A DNA stretch of 64,000 bases from Pseudomonas brassicacearum (GTDB taxonomy: Bacteria > Pseudomonadota > Gammaproteobacteria > Pseudomonadales > Pseudomonadaceae). The translations under genes were made by a program, and so were the position numbers. How positions within the stretch are numbered: the first letter of the stretch is position 1; each line of letters starts with the position of its first letter. The notes under the pieces are model-generated. The model did no database searches. It worked only from the letters and a program-made list of their open reading frames with translations, and was not told where the DNA came from. Below, piece after piece: positions 44,368-54,318 of the stretch. The stretch spans positions 2,232,001-2,296,000 of the forward strand of contig NZ_CP045701.2 in assembly GCF_009601685.2 (NCBI RefSeq), in the 5' to 3' direction.

Positions 44368-46731
44368 GTGGATTTACAGCAGGGCTTCGTCCTGACCCGG
44401 CATTGGCGCGACACCCCGGCCGGCACCGAAGTCGAGTTCTGGCTGGCGACCGACGCCGGTCCCCGGCGCGTGCGCCTGCCGGTGCAGACGTCGGTGGCCT
44501 TTGTGCCGCAGATCCAGCGCGGCCAGCTCGAGGCCTTGCTGCAAGGGGAGAAGGAGGTAGAACTACGCCCCCTGGAGCTGCTGGATTTCGAGCATCGTCC
44601 GGTGCTGGGGCTGTATTGCCAGCAACATGCCCAGTTGATGCGCCTGGACACCACCTTGCGCCGCGCCGGTGTGGAGGTGTTCGAAGCGGACATTCGCCCG
44701 CCGGAGCGCTACCTGATGGAGCGCTTCATCACCGCCCCGGTCTGGTTTGGCGGTACGCCGGCCGCCGATGGCCTGCTGGTCGACGTCCAGATGAAACCGG
44801 CGCCCGGATACCGTCCACCGTTGCGCCTGGTGTCCCTGGACATCGAAACCACCGCCCAGGGCGATTTGTATTCCATTGCCCTGGAAGGCTGCGGCGAGCG
44901 CCAGGTGTACATGCTCGGCCCCCCCAATGGCGACGATACCGGCGTGGATTTCCAGCTGGAATATTGCGAATCGCGCACGTTGCTGCTGAAGAAACTCAAC
45001 GAATGGTTTGCCCGTTTCGACCCTGACGCGATCATTGGCTGGAACCTGGTGCAGTTCGACCTGCGGGTGCTGCATGAACACGCCCGGCGCCTGGCCGTGC
45101 CGTTGCGCCTGGGACGCGGTGGCGAAGAGATGCAATGGCGCGAGCACGGCGCGCGCAACAACCACTTTTTCGCCTCGGCCGCTGGCCGGCTGATCATCGA
45201 CGGCATCGAGTCCCTGCGTTCGGCCACTTGGAGTTTTCCGTCGTTCAGCCTGGAAAACGTCGCCCAGACGCTGTTGGGGGAGGGCAAGTCCATCGATAAC
45301 CCCTACCAGCGCATGGACGAGATCAATCGCATGTTCGCCGAGGACAAGCCGGCCCTGGCCCGCTACAACCTCAAGGACTGTGAACTGGTGACGCGGATCT
45401 TCGCCAAGACCGAACTGCTCACGTTCCTCTTGGAACGGGCCAGCGTCACCGGCCTGCCGGCGGATCGCAGCGGCGGTTCGGTGGCGGCCTTCACGCACCT
45501 GTACATGCCGCTGATGCATCGCCAAGGGTTTGTTGCACCCAACCTGGGCCAGCGCCCGCCCGAGGCCAGCCCGGGTGGGTTTGTCATGGACTCCCAGCCG
45601 GGGCTCTACGAGTCGGTGCTGGTGCTGGACTACAAGAGCCTGTACCCATCGATCATCCGCACCTTCCTGATCGACCCGGTGGGCTTGATCGAAGGGTTGC
45701 GCCACCCGGATGACCAGGCATCGGTGCCAGGCTTTCGCGGGGCGCGCTTCTCCCGTACCCGCCATTGCCTGCCGGCCATCGTGGCGCGGGTCGCTGAAGG
45801 CCGGGAGACCGCCAAGCGCGAACACAATGCGCCGCTGTCCCAGGCGTTGAAAATCATCATGAACGCCTTTTATGGCGTGCTCGGTTCCAGCGGCTGTCGC
45901 TTCTTCGATCCGCGCCTGGCCTCGTCCATCACCCTGCGCGGCCACCAGATCATGCAGCGCACCCGCCAGTTGATCGAAGCCCAGGGACATGTGGTGATCT
46001 ATGGCGATACCGATTCCACGTTCGTTTGGCTACGCCGTGCCCATGGCCAGGAGGAAGCGGCCAGGATCGGCCAAGACCTGGTGGCCCACGTCAATCAATG
46101 GTGGCGTGAGCAGGTGCGTGCCGAGTTCGGACTCGAGAGTGCGCTGGAACTGCAGTTCGAAACGCATTTCAAGCGCTTTCTGATGCCGACCATCCGGGGC
46201 GCCGAAGAGGGCAGCAAGAAACGCTACGCCGGATTGGTAACCCGTGCCGACGGCAGCGATGAAATCGTCTACAAAGGCCTGGAAACCGTGCGCACCGACT
46301 GGTCGCCGCTGGCCCGGCAGTTCCAGCAGGAGCTGTACGGGCGAATCTTCCATCGCCAGCCCTATCAGGATTATGTGCGCGATTATGTGCAGCAGACCCT
46401 GGCCGGTGCGTTCGATGATCGGCTGGTCTATCGCAAGCGCCTGCGTCGGCCGCTGGACGACTACGAACGCAACGTTCCACCTCACGTGCGGGCCGCGCGG
46501 CTGGCCGATGAGTTCAACCAGCGCCAGGGTCGTCCGCGGCAATACCAGAATGGCGGCTGGATCAGCTACGTCATCACCGTTGCCGGCCCCGAGCCGCTGG
46601 AAACCCGCAGCGCGCCAATCGATTACGACCACTACGTGACCAAACAGCTACAGCCGGTGGCGGATGCGATCCTGCCGTTTGTGGACGATGATTTCTCGAC
46701 GTTGGTGGGCGGGCAGATGGGGTTGTTTTAG
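44368..46731 (+). CDS. polB: DNA polymerase II (family B)
   Basis: A 787-residue family B polymerase (E. coli Pol II has 783). The exonuclease motifs are present, with LVSLDIETT (DxE) and [14 protein letters not shown], and polymerase motifs A ([14 protein letters not shown]), B ([18 protein letters not shown]) and C ([13 protein letters not shown]). It has proofreading and takes part in replication restart and translesion synthesis after damage. It starts at GTG 44368 with GAGG upstream. No SOS box was recognised. It stands alone between REP clusters. Confidence 0.95.
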   Translation: MDLQQGFVLTRHWRDTPAGTEVEFWLATDAGPRRVRLPVQTSVAFVPQIQRGQLEALLQGEKEVELRPLELLDFEHRPVLGLYCQQHAQLMRLDTTLRRAGVEVFEADIRPPERYLMERFITAPVWFGGTPAADGLLVDVQMKPAPGYRPPLRLVSLDIETTAQGDLYSIALEGCGERQVYMLGPPNGDDTGVDFQLEYCESRTLLLKKLNEWFARFDPDAIIGWNLVQFDLRVLHEHARRLAVPLRLGRGGEEMQWREHGARNNHFFASAAGRLIIDGIESLRSATWSFPSFSLENVAQTLLGEGKSIDNPYQRMDEINRMFAEDKPALARYNLKDCELVTRIFAKTELLTFLLERASVTGLPADRSGGSVAAFTHLYMPLMHRQGFVAPNLGQRPPEASPGGFVMDSQPGLYESVLVLDYKSLYPSIIRTFLIDPVGLIEGLRHPDDQASVPGFRGARFSRTRHCLPAIVARVAEGRETAKREHNAPLSQALKIIMNAFYGVLGSSGCRFFDPRLASSITLRGHQIMQRTRQLIEAQGHVVIYGDTDSTFVWLRRAHGQEEAARIGQDLVAHVNQWWREQVRAEFGLESALELQFETHFKRFLMPTIRGAEEGSKKRYAGLVTRADGSDEIVYKGLETVRTDWSPLARQFQQELYGRIFHRQPYQDYVRDYVQQTLAGAFDDRLVYRKRLRRPLDDYERNVPPHVRAARLADEFNQRQGRPRQYQNGGWISYVITVAGPEPLETRSAPIDYDHYVTKQLQPVADAILPFVDDDFSTLVGGQMGLF

Positions 46732-46771
46732 TCACCTCTGCATTGTGGGCTGGGGGATGCTCTTTTGGCTC

Positions 46772-46944
46772 TGTAGGAGCTGGCGAAGCCTGCGATCTTT
46801 TGATCTTGATCTTGATCTTGATCTTGATCTTGATCTTGATCTTGATCTTGATCTTTCGCTTGAGATTCAAGTGTCAGGGGAAAGATCGCAGCCTCGTTGC
46901 ACTCGACAGCTCCTACACAGCTCCTACACAGCTACACAGCTCCT
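46772..46944. repeat. GTAGGAGCTG-type REP with expanded GATCTT tract
   Basis: The usual element (TGTAGGAGCTGGCGAAGCC ... AAAGATCGCAGCC ... CAGCTCCTACA) carries nine exact GATCTT hexamers at 46802-46855 where other copies hold two or three 8-base GATCTTTT units. Closing motifs are repeated (CAGCTCCTACA). It ends within the aldo/keto reductase stop. Confidence 0.9.
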
Positions 46945-47764
46945 AGACCATCGCCAGCCGCTGCTTGCCCTGGGGCTGGGGAAATATCAGGTCGAGGGCT
47001 GCCAGGTCCTGCGGTTCAAGCTTGAGGTTGGCCGCTTCGGCATTCAAGCGCGCATGTTCAGGCTTTACCGCCTTGGGAATGGCAAGCACATTGTCTTGGC
47101 GCAACAGCCAGGCCAGTGCGATCTGCGCCGGTGTTGCGCGATGGCGTTCGGCGATCTGTCCCAGGGTGTGATCCTTGAGCAGGTGCCCGCCCTGGCCGAC
47201 CGGGCAGTAGGCCATGACGGGCAAGGACTGGCGCTGGCACCAGGGCAGCAGGTCGAATTCGATGCCGCGTTGCTGCAGGTTGTACAGCACCTGGTTGGTC
47301 GCGCAGGCCGGCGCGGCCAGTTCTTCAAGGTCCGCCACGTCGAAGTTCGACACGCCCCAACGGCCGATCTTGCCTTCTTCGCGCAGCCGCTCGAAGGCTT
47401 CGACGGTTTCGTCCAGCGGGTACTGCCCGCGCCAGTGCAACAAGTAAAGGTCGATGTAATCGGTGTCGAGCCGCCGCAGGCTGCGTTCGCAGGCCAGGGG
47501 AATGCCTTTGCGACTGGCGTTGTGAGGGTAGACCTTGCTCACCAGGAAAACCTGGTCGCGCAGGCCGGTGATCGCTTCGCCAACGACGGTTTCGGCACCG
47601 CCTTCGGCATACATCTCCGCCGTGTCGATCAGGGTCATGCCCAATTCGATTCCCAGCCGCAGGGCGGCCACTTCTTTCTTGTGATGAGACGGTTCCTCAC
47701 CCATGCGCCAGGTGCCCTGGCCAATGACCGGTACGGACACCCCCGCCAATTCCAGCGTCCTCAT
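46943..47764 (-). CDS. aldo/keto reductase
   Basis: A 273-residue AKR TIM-barrel. The catalytic tetrad is visible: Asp and Tyr in TLIDTAEMYAEGGAE, Lys in FLVSKVYPHNAS and His in DLYLLHWRGQYP. The NADPH-binding C-terminal part has LAIPKAVKPEHARLN. It reduces aldehydes or ketones with NADPH. CAGGAG precedes ATG 47764, which is therefore preferred to an upstream in-frame start at 47797. REP elements lie on both sides and it appears to be a single-gene unit. Its stop falls inside the REP repeat. The natural substrate is unknown. Confidence 0.92.
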   Translation of the reverse strand: MRTLELAGVSVPVIGQGTWRMGEEPSHHKKEVAALRLGIELGMTLIDTAEMYAEGGAETVVGEAITGLRDQVFLVSKVYPHNASRKGIPLACERSLRRLDTDYIDLYLLHWRGQYPLDETVEAFERLREEGKIGRWGVSNFDVADLEELAAPACATNQVLYNLQQRGIEFDLLPWCQRQSLPVMAYCPVGQGGHLLKDHTLGQIAERHRATPAQIALAWLLRQDNVLAIPKAVKPEHARLNAEAANLKLEPQDLAALDLIFPQPQGKQRLAMV

Positions 47765-47814
47765 GCCTTTCTCCTGTTGTGCTGATCGATAATCCAATGA
47801 ACAGCAGGATAGTC

Positions 47815-47934
47815 ATAGGAGCTGGCGAAGGCTCGGGCTGTGTTCGGACGATCTTTTGATCTTTTGATCTTTCGCTTGAAATTCAAGTGTTAGGGGAAAG
47901 ATCGCAGCCTCGTTGCACTCGACAGCTCCTACGG
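47815..47934. repeat. GTAGGAGCTG-type REP hairpin
   Basis: It begins ATAGGAGCTGGCGAAGG, includes three GATCTTTT-like units and AAAGATCGCAGCC, and ends CGACAGCTCCTACGG. It lies between the aldo/keto reductase and the aldose epimerase. Confidence 0.8.
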
Positions 47935-47951
47935 TTTTTGCACAGGTTTTT

Positions 47952-49103
47952 CTATTTTGCGGAGAACTTCAACACCATGGTCTGGGTGTAGGTCTGGCCC
48001 GGATCAAGCCGCGTCGAGGGGAAGTTCGGCTGGTTGGGCGAGTCGGGGTAGTGCTGGGTTTCCAGGGTGAACGCGCCCCAATGTGGATAGACCTTGCCTT
48101 GCTTGCCCTTGACGGTGCCGTCGAGGAAGTTGCTGGTGTAGAACTGCACGCCAGGCTCGGTGGTGTAGAGCTGCAGGCGTCGTCCGGAGTCTGTGTCATA
48201 CACCTCGGCGGCCAGTTTGTTCACGTCGCCCTTGGCGTCCAGCGCCCAGTTGAAATCGAAGCCGCCCTGTTTCGGTTCGGCGAATTTGAGTTGCGGGTGA
48301 TCGGCCTTGATGTGGGTGCCGATGGCGGTGGGTTGGGTGAAGTCCATCGGCGTACCGGCCACGGGGGCCAGTTCGCCGGTGGGAATGAGCTTGCCGGTGA
48401 CCGGCGTGTAATGGGCCGCGTGCAGGGTCGCAACCTGCTCGAGTATGTCGCCGTTACCCGCCCCGGCCAGGTTGAAATAGCTGTGGTTGGTCAGGTTCAG
48501 CACCGTGGGTTTGTCGGTGGTGGCCTGGTACTCGATCCGCAACTCGTTCTGTTCGTTGAGGCTGTAGGTGACGTCGGTCTTCAGTGCACCGGGAAAACCC
48601 ATCTCGCCATCGGGTGACAGGTAGGTCAGGGTGACGCCTACCGAGTCCTTGGCATTATGGGGCTGGGCCTTCCAGACGCGCTTGTCGAACCCTTGCGGCC
48701 CGCCGTGCAAAGAGTTGCCATGGTCGTTCTGCGGCACTTGGTAACGCTTGCCGTCCAGCTCGAAGGCGCCGTCGGCCAGGCGATTGCCGAAGCGGCCGAT
48801 GGTCGCGCCGAAATACACGCTGCCGTTCTTCTGGTAACCCTGCACGTCGTCAAAACCGAGCACGATGTCGGCGGCCTTGCCGTGTTTGTCCGGCACGCTC
48901 AATGACTGGAGGATGCCGCCGTAGGTGATGACCGTGGCCTCCATGCCGTGACTGTTGCGCAGCACGAATTTTTCCACCGCCGTGCCATCGTCGGTCTTGC
49001 CGAACGCACTGCGTTCGTTGGTCAGGCCGGCAGCCTGGGAAGCCGAGGTGGCGATCATCAGAGACACTCCGAGGGCCGTGAGCAGTTGTCTGGATTCAAG
49101 CAT
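47952..49103 (-). CDS. galM: secreted aldose 1-epimerase
   Basis: A 383-residue mutarotase with an N-terminal signal peptide (LLTALGVSLMIATSASQAAG). The GalM features are present: MEATVITYGGILQSL, ATIGRFGNRLADGAF, NDHGNSLHGGPQGFDKRVW with the active His, TVLNLTNHSYFNLAG with the second His, and LYTTEPGVQFYTSNFLDG with the catalytic Glu region. It interconverts alpha and beta anomers of aldoses, here in the periplasm. AAGGAAGG precedes ATG 49103. No sugar operon adjoins it. Confidence 0.93.
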   Translation of the reverse strand: MLESRQLLTALGVSLMIATSASQAAGLTNERSAFGKTDDGTAVEKFVLRNSHGMEATVITYGGILQSLSVPDKHGKAADIVLGFDDVQGYQKNGSVYFGATIGRFGNRLADGAFELDGKRYQVPQNDHGNSLHGGPQGFDKRVWKAQPHNAKDSVGVTLTYLSPDGEMGFPGALKTDVTYSLNEQNELRIEYQATTDKPTVLNLTNHSYFNLAGAGNGDILEQVATLHAAHYTPVTGKLIPTGELAPVAGTPMDFTQPTAIGTHIKADHPQLKFAEPKQGGFDFNWALDAKGDVNKLAAEVYDTDSGRRLQLYTTEPGVQFYTSNFLDGTVKGKQGKVYPHWGAFTLETQHYPDSPNQPNFPSTRLDPGQTYTQTMVLKFSAK

Positions 49104-49399
49104 GGTATGACCTTCCTTCCTGTTGTTTTGTTGTTGTTTTGAACGCGGGCGAGTCCGTTATTGGTCGGACAGCGCTGAAGGTTTTTCTGTTCAGTAGTCT
49201 TTCTATTTGGTGGGTGAGAAGGGATTTATAGCCATTAATTGGGATTTATCAAACAAAAAGTAAGACTAATTGAATGGTGGAGGCGTTGCTGGATATCGGG
49301 AGTTTTCTGCGAACACTGCACTTTTGCGATTTTTTCCGCTCTATCCATGGCCTGGAAGCGACGACCCCCATCGCTTCCCCATGCCCAGACCGAGACTCG

Positions 49400-50149
49400 A
49401 TGGCCGGTGTTTTTTATTCTGTGACGAGATTGCGCCGCTGCTGCCTGGCATTGTTGGTCGGTGTGTCGATGCTGTTCAGCGGCGGCTGCAGCCATCAGCA
49501 GGGGCAGGACATGGTCACGCAGTTCAGCAACACCCGCCCCCAGGAGTTCTTGCAGACCAGCGTTGACCGCATGGCCACGTTGTCGATGCACGACAACCTG
49601 CAAAGCCTCTATCTGCTGATGAGCAAGCTGTACCTGCGCAACCCCGACGAACTGCGCAAGTCCGGCTTTCTCGACGCCCGTACCGCGGAAAAACAGGTAC
49701 GCATGGCCATCGAGCAGCAACAACCCTTGCCGACCCTGGGAGGCAAGAAGGACCTGGCCGCCCTGAGCTATGCCATGAGCCCTGAATTTCTCGGCGATCG
49801 GGTAGGGGCGTTCATCTATGCCATCGGCAGCATGCTGGTCACAGCTCATGGCAATCGCCTCGAGTTCTACATGACTGACACCATCGACCCGCGTTTTGTC
49901 AGCAACGCTGCGCGCAATATCGAAAAAGCCACCTGGCTGCTGAGCCAGCGGCAGAACAAGGACGGCACGCCGCTGCTGTTTTCCAATGAGATTTCGGAGG
50001 AGGGCAGCAACCTGAGTTTTGCCGTGGAGTTCGGAAAAATCGTCGCCCGATTGGACCTGCTGACCCAAATGCTTGACGAGCGCTACCGGCGCATCGGCCT
50101 GAACTATGCCCAGAGCCTGCTATTCCTCAACTTCCTGCCGGTTCAATGA
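49400..50149 (+). CDS. lipoprotein of unknown function
   Basis: A 249-residue lipoprotein. The signal peptide (RLRRCCLALLVGVSMLF) ends in the lipobox FSGGCSHQ. The mature chain is helical, with FLQTSVDRMATLSMHDNLQSLYLLMSKLY near the start and ERYRRIGLNYAQSLLFLNFLP at the end. ATG 49400 puts the signal peptide at the N-terminus; longer frames to 49274 add unrelated residues. The 296-base gap upstream, divergent from galM, shows only AT-rich sequence near 49200-49270. No family recognised. Confidence 0.75.
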   Translation: MAGVFYSVTRLRRCCLALLVGVSMLFSGGCSHQQGQDMVTQFSNTRPQEFLQTSVDRMATLSMHDNLQSLYLLMSKLYLRNPDELRKSGFLDARTAEKQVRMAIEQQQPLPTLGGKKDLAALSYAMSPEFLGDRVGAFIYAIGSMLVTAHGNRLEFYMTDTIDPRFVSNAARNIEKATWLLSQRQNKDGTPLLFSNEISEEGSNLSFAVEFGKIVARLDLLTQMLDERYRRIGLNYAQSLLFLNFLPVQ

Positions 50150-50257
50150 GTTGGTGGGGAAGGAATAAAGATAGATCATATTGATATAGGGAGGTTATAA
50201 GAAAAATCGCTATGCTCGCGGCCAGATTTTTCACGCGGTCGTGCTGAGACGGGTTTA

Positions 50258-51043
50258 ATGGATTTCGGTAATGTCGGTTTAGTCGTTGCAGGCTTGGTGG
50301 TCGGTTTCATCGTCGGGATGACCGGCGTCGGCGGTGGTTCGCTGATGACCCCGATCCTGCTGTGGTTTGGTATCAACCCTGCGACGGCGGTGGGTACGGA
50401 CCTGCTGTACGCGGCCATTACCAAGTCTGGCGGTGTCCTGGTGCATGCCAAAAACCGCAACATCGACTGGGCGATCACCGGCTGGCTGACGTTGGGCAGC
50501 GTGCCGGCGGTCGGCTTGACGCTATGGTTCCTCAGCAGCCTGCACAGCTCCCCTGACGCCATGAACGCGGTGATCAAGCAAGCCCTGGGTTTTGTGTTGT
50601 TCGTCACCGCCCTGGCGATCCTGTTCAAGAAGCGCCTGCTGCAATTCGCGCATGACCGCGCTGGCGGCCACTACAACCCCTCGGGTGTGCGACTCAATGT
50701 GCTGACGGTCATCACTGGCCTCGTGCTGGGTACGATGGTCGCCTTGACCTCGATAGGCGCTGGCGCCCTGGGCACCGTCGCGTTGTTCATCCTCTACCCG
50801 TTCCTGGTCACCAAGCGCCTGGTGGGCACCGAGATCGCCCACGCCGTGCCGCTGACCCTGGTCGCTGGCCTGGGCCATGCGAGCATGGGCAACATGGACT
50901 GGCACATCCTGGGTTTGCTGTTGATCGGTTCGTTGCCGGGGATCTACCTGGGCAGTCATCTGTCGGGACGAATCTCCGACGAGTTGCTGCGCCCGTGCCT
51001 GGCGGTAATGCTGGCGATGATCGGGTTCAAGCTGGCGTTCTAG
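50258..51043 (+). CDS. TauE/SafE-family sulfite/organosulfonate exporter-like protein
   Basis: A 261-residue membrane protein with about eight helices in two repeats. The family motifs are GFIVGMTGVGGGSLMTPILL near the N-terminus and GTMVALTSIGAGALGTVALFIL in the second half. Members are thought to move sulfur-containing anions or related small anions across the inner membrane. ATG 50258 has no strong ribosome site. It stands between the lipoprotein gene and a DUF4174 gene, without an obvious sulfur operon. The substrate is unknown. Confidence 0.85.
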   Translation: MDFGNVGLVVAGLVVGFIVGMTGVGGGSLMTPILLWFGINPATAVGTDLLYAAITKSGGVLVHAKNRNIDWAITGWLTLGSVPAVGLTLWFLSSLHSSPDAMNAVIKQALGFVLFVTALAILFKKRLLQFAHDRAGGHYNPSGVRLNVLTVITGLVLGTMVALTSIGAGALGTVALFILYPFLVTKRLVGTEIAHAVPLTLVAGLGHASMGNMDWHILGLLLIGSLPGIYLGSHLSGRISDELLRPCLAVMLAMIGFKLAF

Positions 51044-51243
51044 CACTGACACCGAGATCCCTTGTGGTGACTGTACTTTTAGCGGTCACACCTCTTCCCA
51101 CGCGCACGCGTTGGTTACCACGGTTGCGCAATGACCCCCCTGGCCTAAGCTTCAAGTCAGGCAGGCGCAGTATTGAGCGACTCTCGCGGAACAATCGCCG
51201 CCCTGTGCAATCAGTACAGCGTAAACATCAAAAGGAGAGGCGC

Positions 51244-51792
51244 ATGCTCATTCGGTCGTTGACCTTCGCTACCTTGCTGGCCATCGCCGGCCCCCTGTTC
51301 GCTGCCGACGGCGACTCGCCCCTGTTGGCGGACGCAGGCAAGTCACGTCCCCTTGTCGTCATCGCGCCCAGTACGGTCGACCCTGCCTGGGTGAGCCTGA
51401 AAAAGGCCTTGAATGAGCCGGCAGGCAAGCAGGGCTTTTCCGAGCGCAACATGGTGCTCTATACCGTGCTCAATACCATTGGGCAGCGCGATGGCAAGGA
51501 CCTGGATCCGCAGAGCACCATGGCGTTGATTCGCTCGCTCAAGCTGGGAGCCGGAGCGCAGACCAAGATCATCCTGGTGGGCAAGGACGGGGAGAAGAAG
51601 CTTGAGCATTCCGGGGCGATCGAATTGAAAGAGCTCTTCGACACCGTCGATAAACTGCCGGCGGCAGAAAAAGAGGCGGCAGCCCCGACGCCTCCTCCTG
51701 CGCCGGAACCCACACCGGCCAAGGATGCGAAAGGCACCAAGCCTGGCAAGGCAGTCAAGCCGTCGGCGCCGCCGAAGCCGCTGGATGATTGA
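51244..51792 (+). CDS. exported DUF4174-like protein
   Basis: A 182-residue protein with a signal peptide (LIRSLTFATLLAIAGPLFAA) and a thioredoxin-like DUF4174 region: RPLVVIAPSTVDPAWVSLKKAL, MVLYTVLNTIGQRDGKDLDP and TKIILVGKDGEKKLEH. The last 45 residues are a Pro/Ala/Lys tail (PTPPPAPEPTPAKD...), probably disordered. AAGGAGAGG precedes ATG 51244. It lacks the CxxC of thioredoxins. Function unknown. Confidence 0.8.
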   Translation: MLIRSLTFATLLAIAGPLFAADGDSPLLADAGKSRPLVVIAPSTVDPAWVSLKKALNEPAGKQGFSERNMVLYTVLNTIGQRDGKDLDPQSTMALIRSLKLGAGAQTKIILVGKDGEKKLEHSGAIELKELFDTVDKLPAAEKEAAAPTPPPAPEPTPAKDAKGTKPGKAVKPSAPPKPLDD

Positions 51793-51852
51793 CTTCAAGT
51801 AACGACGAGGCGCTCCTGTGGCAAGGGCGCTTGCTCCCGCTGGGTTGCGCTA

Positions 51853-51959
51853 TGTAGGAGCTGACGAGTGCAACGAGGCTGCGATCTTGTTCCAGGCAAT
51901 TGAGTCGCAAGCGAATGATCAAAGGATCAAAAGATCGCAGCCTTCGGCAGCTCCTACAG
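51853..51959. repeat. GTAGGAGCTG-type REP hairpin
   Basis: It begins TGTAGGAGCTGACGAGTGC, holds GATC-rich units and ends GGCAGCTCCTACAGG. It separates the convergent DUF4174 and ampC genes and may terminate both. Confidence 0.8.
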
Positions 51960-51982
51960 GCCCAGCGGGCTCGTCGCCCTCG

Positions 51983-53131
51983 CTATTGGCCATCCAACGC
52001 CATCAGGATCCGGTACGCCGCTTTCACCCGTTCTTCAATCGGGTAATTCCTGTTGGCAAGCATGACGATCCCCATGTCCTTTCCAGGCACGAACGCCGCA
52101 TACGCGCCGAAACCGTTGGTAGATCCTGTCTTGTTGATCCAGGCGCCGTCCGGTGCTGGCCGGGGCGGGTTGAGAGGCTCGACTTTTTGTGGGGCCAGGG
52201 CCATTTGCGGCGTGTTGCCTGCGAGCAACTCATCCAAGGTGAACGGGGCGGGGTAGTACTCCCAGCCCAGCCCCTGATTCATCCCGCCAACCCTGTAGAA
52301 ACCTGTATGTGTCGTGGCGATCGCTTGCTTCAGATCCGCCGCCAGTGTTTCAGCTCGCAAGTTGGCCTCAAGAAAGCGCATCAGGTCCGATGAGCTGGTT
52401 TTCACCCCGTAAGCCTCGGAATCCAGGGCTCCCGGCCCGACCCGGACGGGCTTGCCGTCTTTTGCATAGCCTTGGGCGTATCGGCCCGACTGATCCTGCG
52501 GCACCCGCACATAGCTGTGCTTGAGGCCCAGCCCTGGCATCAGCGTGCGCTCCATCACCTCGTCGAACGGCCGCCCCATGCTGCGGGCTGCCAGATAGCC
52601 GAACAGGCCGATGCTCGGGTTTGAATAGAGCCGCTGGGTGCCGGCCGGGTAGAGCGGCTTCCAGGTGGTGTAATAGCCAAACATTCGGTCTGGGTGGTCC
52701 GCCTCGTCGGGAAACTGCAACGGCAGGCCACCGGCGGTATAGGTGGCGAGGTTGAGCAGGCTGATGCCCTCCAACGCGCTGCCGCGTAGCTCGGGGGCGA
52801 AGCGACTGGCCGGGTCCGCCAGGGACAGCTTGCCCTGGGCCTGGGCATAGGCGCCGAGGGTGGCGGTGAAGGTCTTGCTGATCGAGCCGATTTCGAAGAG
52901 GGTCTGCTCGGTGACCGGTTTTTTCGTGTCCTTGGCGGCGACGCCATAGTTGAAAAACCGACGTTGGCCGTTATGCGTGATCGCTACCGCCATGCCCGCG
53001 ATGTCCTGTTGTTTCATCAAGGGCTGAATGACGGCATTGACGGTGTCTTCAATGCGCTCCTGGGCAAAGCCCATGGGCGTCCCGCAAACCAGGAAAAAAG
53101 TCCCGGCGAGTATCGATCTGGCAGTTTGCAT
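51983..53131 (-). CDS. ampC: class C beta-lactamase
   Basis: A 382-residue AmpC-type serine beta-lactamase. A signal peptide (to about residue 23, GFAQ) precedes the three motifs: Ser-x-x-Lys in FEIGSISKTFTATL, Tyr-x-Asn in LYSNPSIGLFGYLA, and Lys-Thr-Gly in WINKTGSTNGFGAYAAF. These are all intact, so it should hydrolyse cephalosporins in the periplasm. No ampR is adjacent: the upstream gene on the other side is a DyP peroxidase, divergent. Its regulation is therefore probably not the direct ampR-ampC type. Confidence 0.95.
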   Translation of the reverse strand: MQTARSILAGTFFLVCGTPMGFAQERIEDTVNAVIQPLMKQQDIAGMAVAITHNGQRRFFNYGVAAKDTKKPVTEQTLFEIGSISKTFTATLGAYAQAQGKLSLADPASRFAPELRGSALEGISLLNLATYTAGGLPLQFPDEADHPDRMFGYYTTWKPLYPAGTQRLYSNPSIGLFGYLAARSMGRPFDEVMERTLMPGLGLKHSYVRVPQDQSGRYAQGYAKDGKPVRVGPGALDSEAYGVKTSSSDLMRFLEANLRAETLAADLKQAIATTHTGFYRVGGMNQGLGWEYYPAPFTLDELLAGNTPQMALAPQKVEPLNPPRPAPDGAWINKTGSTNGFGAYAAFVPGKDMGIVMLANRNYPIEERVKAAYRILMALDGQ

Positions 53132-53361
53132 GGTGCAGCGCTCTCGTTGGCCTTCCTTGAGGGATGGTCAATCTAGGGGGTTTTTGGCTGCCCGACAATC
53201 CGAGGCTATCAGGCCGAGGCAATGGTCCTGAGTCGTCTGGCAGGGCCGCGGGATTGCTTCCCGCAAAACGGCCCGGTTGTCCGACGCGTCCGGACCTCAA
53301 GCCAAACCACACAAAGCGGCAGCCGCCGGGTAAACTCGCGACTCTTTCTAAAGGAGTTCAC

Positions 53362-54240
53362 ATGAGTTACTACCAGCCCGGCATTCTCGCCACCCCTGTT
53401 CCGCCTCAGGCCCGTCATTTGTTTTTTGCCCTGGAATCGGTCGAGGCACTGCCGGCTGCGCTAGACAAACTCCTGTTGCTGCTCGATGGGCGGGCCGTGG
53501 TCGGCTTTGGTGAATCACTGGTCCAGGCGCTGGGCGTCCAGGTCGAAGGCCTGCGGGCCTTTCCTGCGTTGGCCGGCGTGGGCGTGGACAACCCGTCGAC
53601 CCAACACGCGCTGTGGTGCTGGCTGCACGGCGAAGACCGCGGCGAGCTGATGCACCGCAGTCGCGCCATCGAGACGGCGCTGGCCCCGGCGCTGCAGCTG
53701 GTGCAGATGAACGAAACCTTCCGCCATATGACCGGCCATGACCTGACCGGCTACGAAGACGGCACCGAAAACCCTCACGACGAAGCGGCCATCGCTGCCG
53801 CCCTGGCCCAGGGCGCCGACGGGGTGCGCGGTGGCAGTTTCGCCGCGATCCAGCAATGGCAGCACGATCTGGACGGCTTCGCGGCGATGCAACCCCATGA
53901 GCGCGACAACATCATGGGCCGTCGCCTGAGCGACAACGAAGAAATCGACGATGCGCCGGCGTCGGCCCACGTCAAGCGCACCGCCCAGGAAAGCTTCGCC
54001 CCGGAGGCGTTCGTGGTACGTCGCTCCATGCCGTGGATCGAAGGCGACCGTGCGGGGCTGATGTTCCTGGCGTTCGGTTTCTCTCTTGATGCCTTCGAGG
54101 CACAACTGCGACGCATGAGTGGCCTGGAAGACGGCATCACCGATGGCCTGTATCGCATGAGCCGGCCAATCACCGGTGGTTACTACTGGTGCCCGCCGCT
54201 GTTGGACGGACGCCTGGATCTGCGCGCCCTGGCCCGCTAA
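53362..54240 (+). CDS. DyP-type heme peroxidase
   Basis: A 292-residue dye-decolorising peroxidase. The distal motif GxxDG reads GYEDGTENPHDEAA, the proximal His is in ASAHVKRTAQESF, and ITGGYYWCPPLL ends the domain. Length and motifs suit class B bacterial DyPs such as YfeX, which lack a Tat signal. It oxidises phenols, dyes or porphyrin-type substrates with hydrogen peroxide. AAAGGAG lies before ATG 53362. An upstream open frame from 53164 has no family match. Confidence 0.9.
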   Translation: MSYYQPGILATPVPPQARHLFFALESVEALPAALDKLLLLLDGRAVVGFGESLVQALGVQVEGLRAFPALAGVGVDNPSTQHALWCWLHGEDRGELMHRSRAIETALAPALQLVQMNETFRHMTGHDLTGYEDGTENPHDEAAIAAALAQGADGVRGGSFAAIQQWQHDLDGFAAMQPHERDNIMGRRLSDNEEIDDAPASAHVKRTAQESFAPEAFVVRRSMPWIEGDRAGLMFLAFGFSLDAFEAQLRRMSGLEDGITDGLYRMSRPITGGYYWCPPLLDGRLDLRALAR

Positions 54241-54318
54241 GCGCAGCGGTTTGTGCAAAGCATGACGTGAACGCTATTCTTGGGCCGGACGTCTATCCGT
54301 GGAATGGGGGAAGCAAAC

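Noticed and set aside
46574..46870. Minus-strand frame with a run of Lys-Ile dipeptides
   Set aside because: It is only the reading of the GATCTT tract and antisense polB; no start site or family support.
53164..53361. Upstream extension of the DyP peroxidase frame
   Set aside because: The added residues are unlike the family, while AAAGGAG directly precedes ATG 53362.
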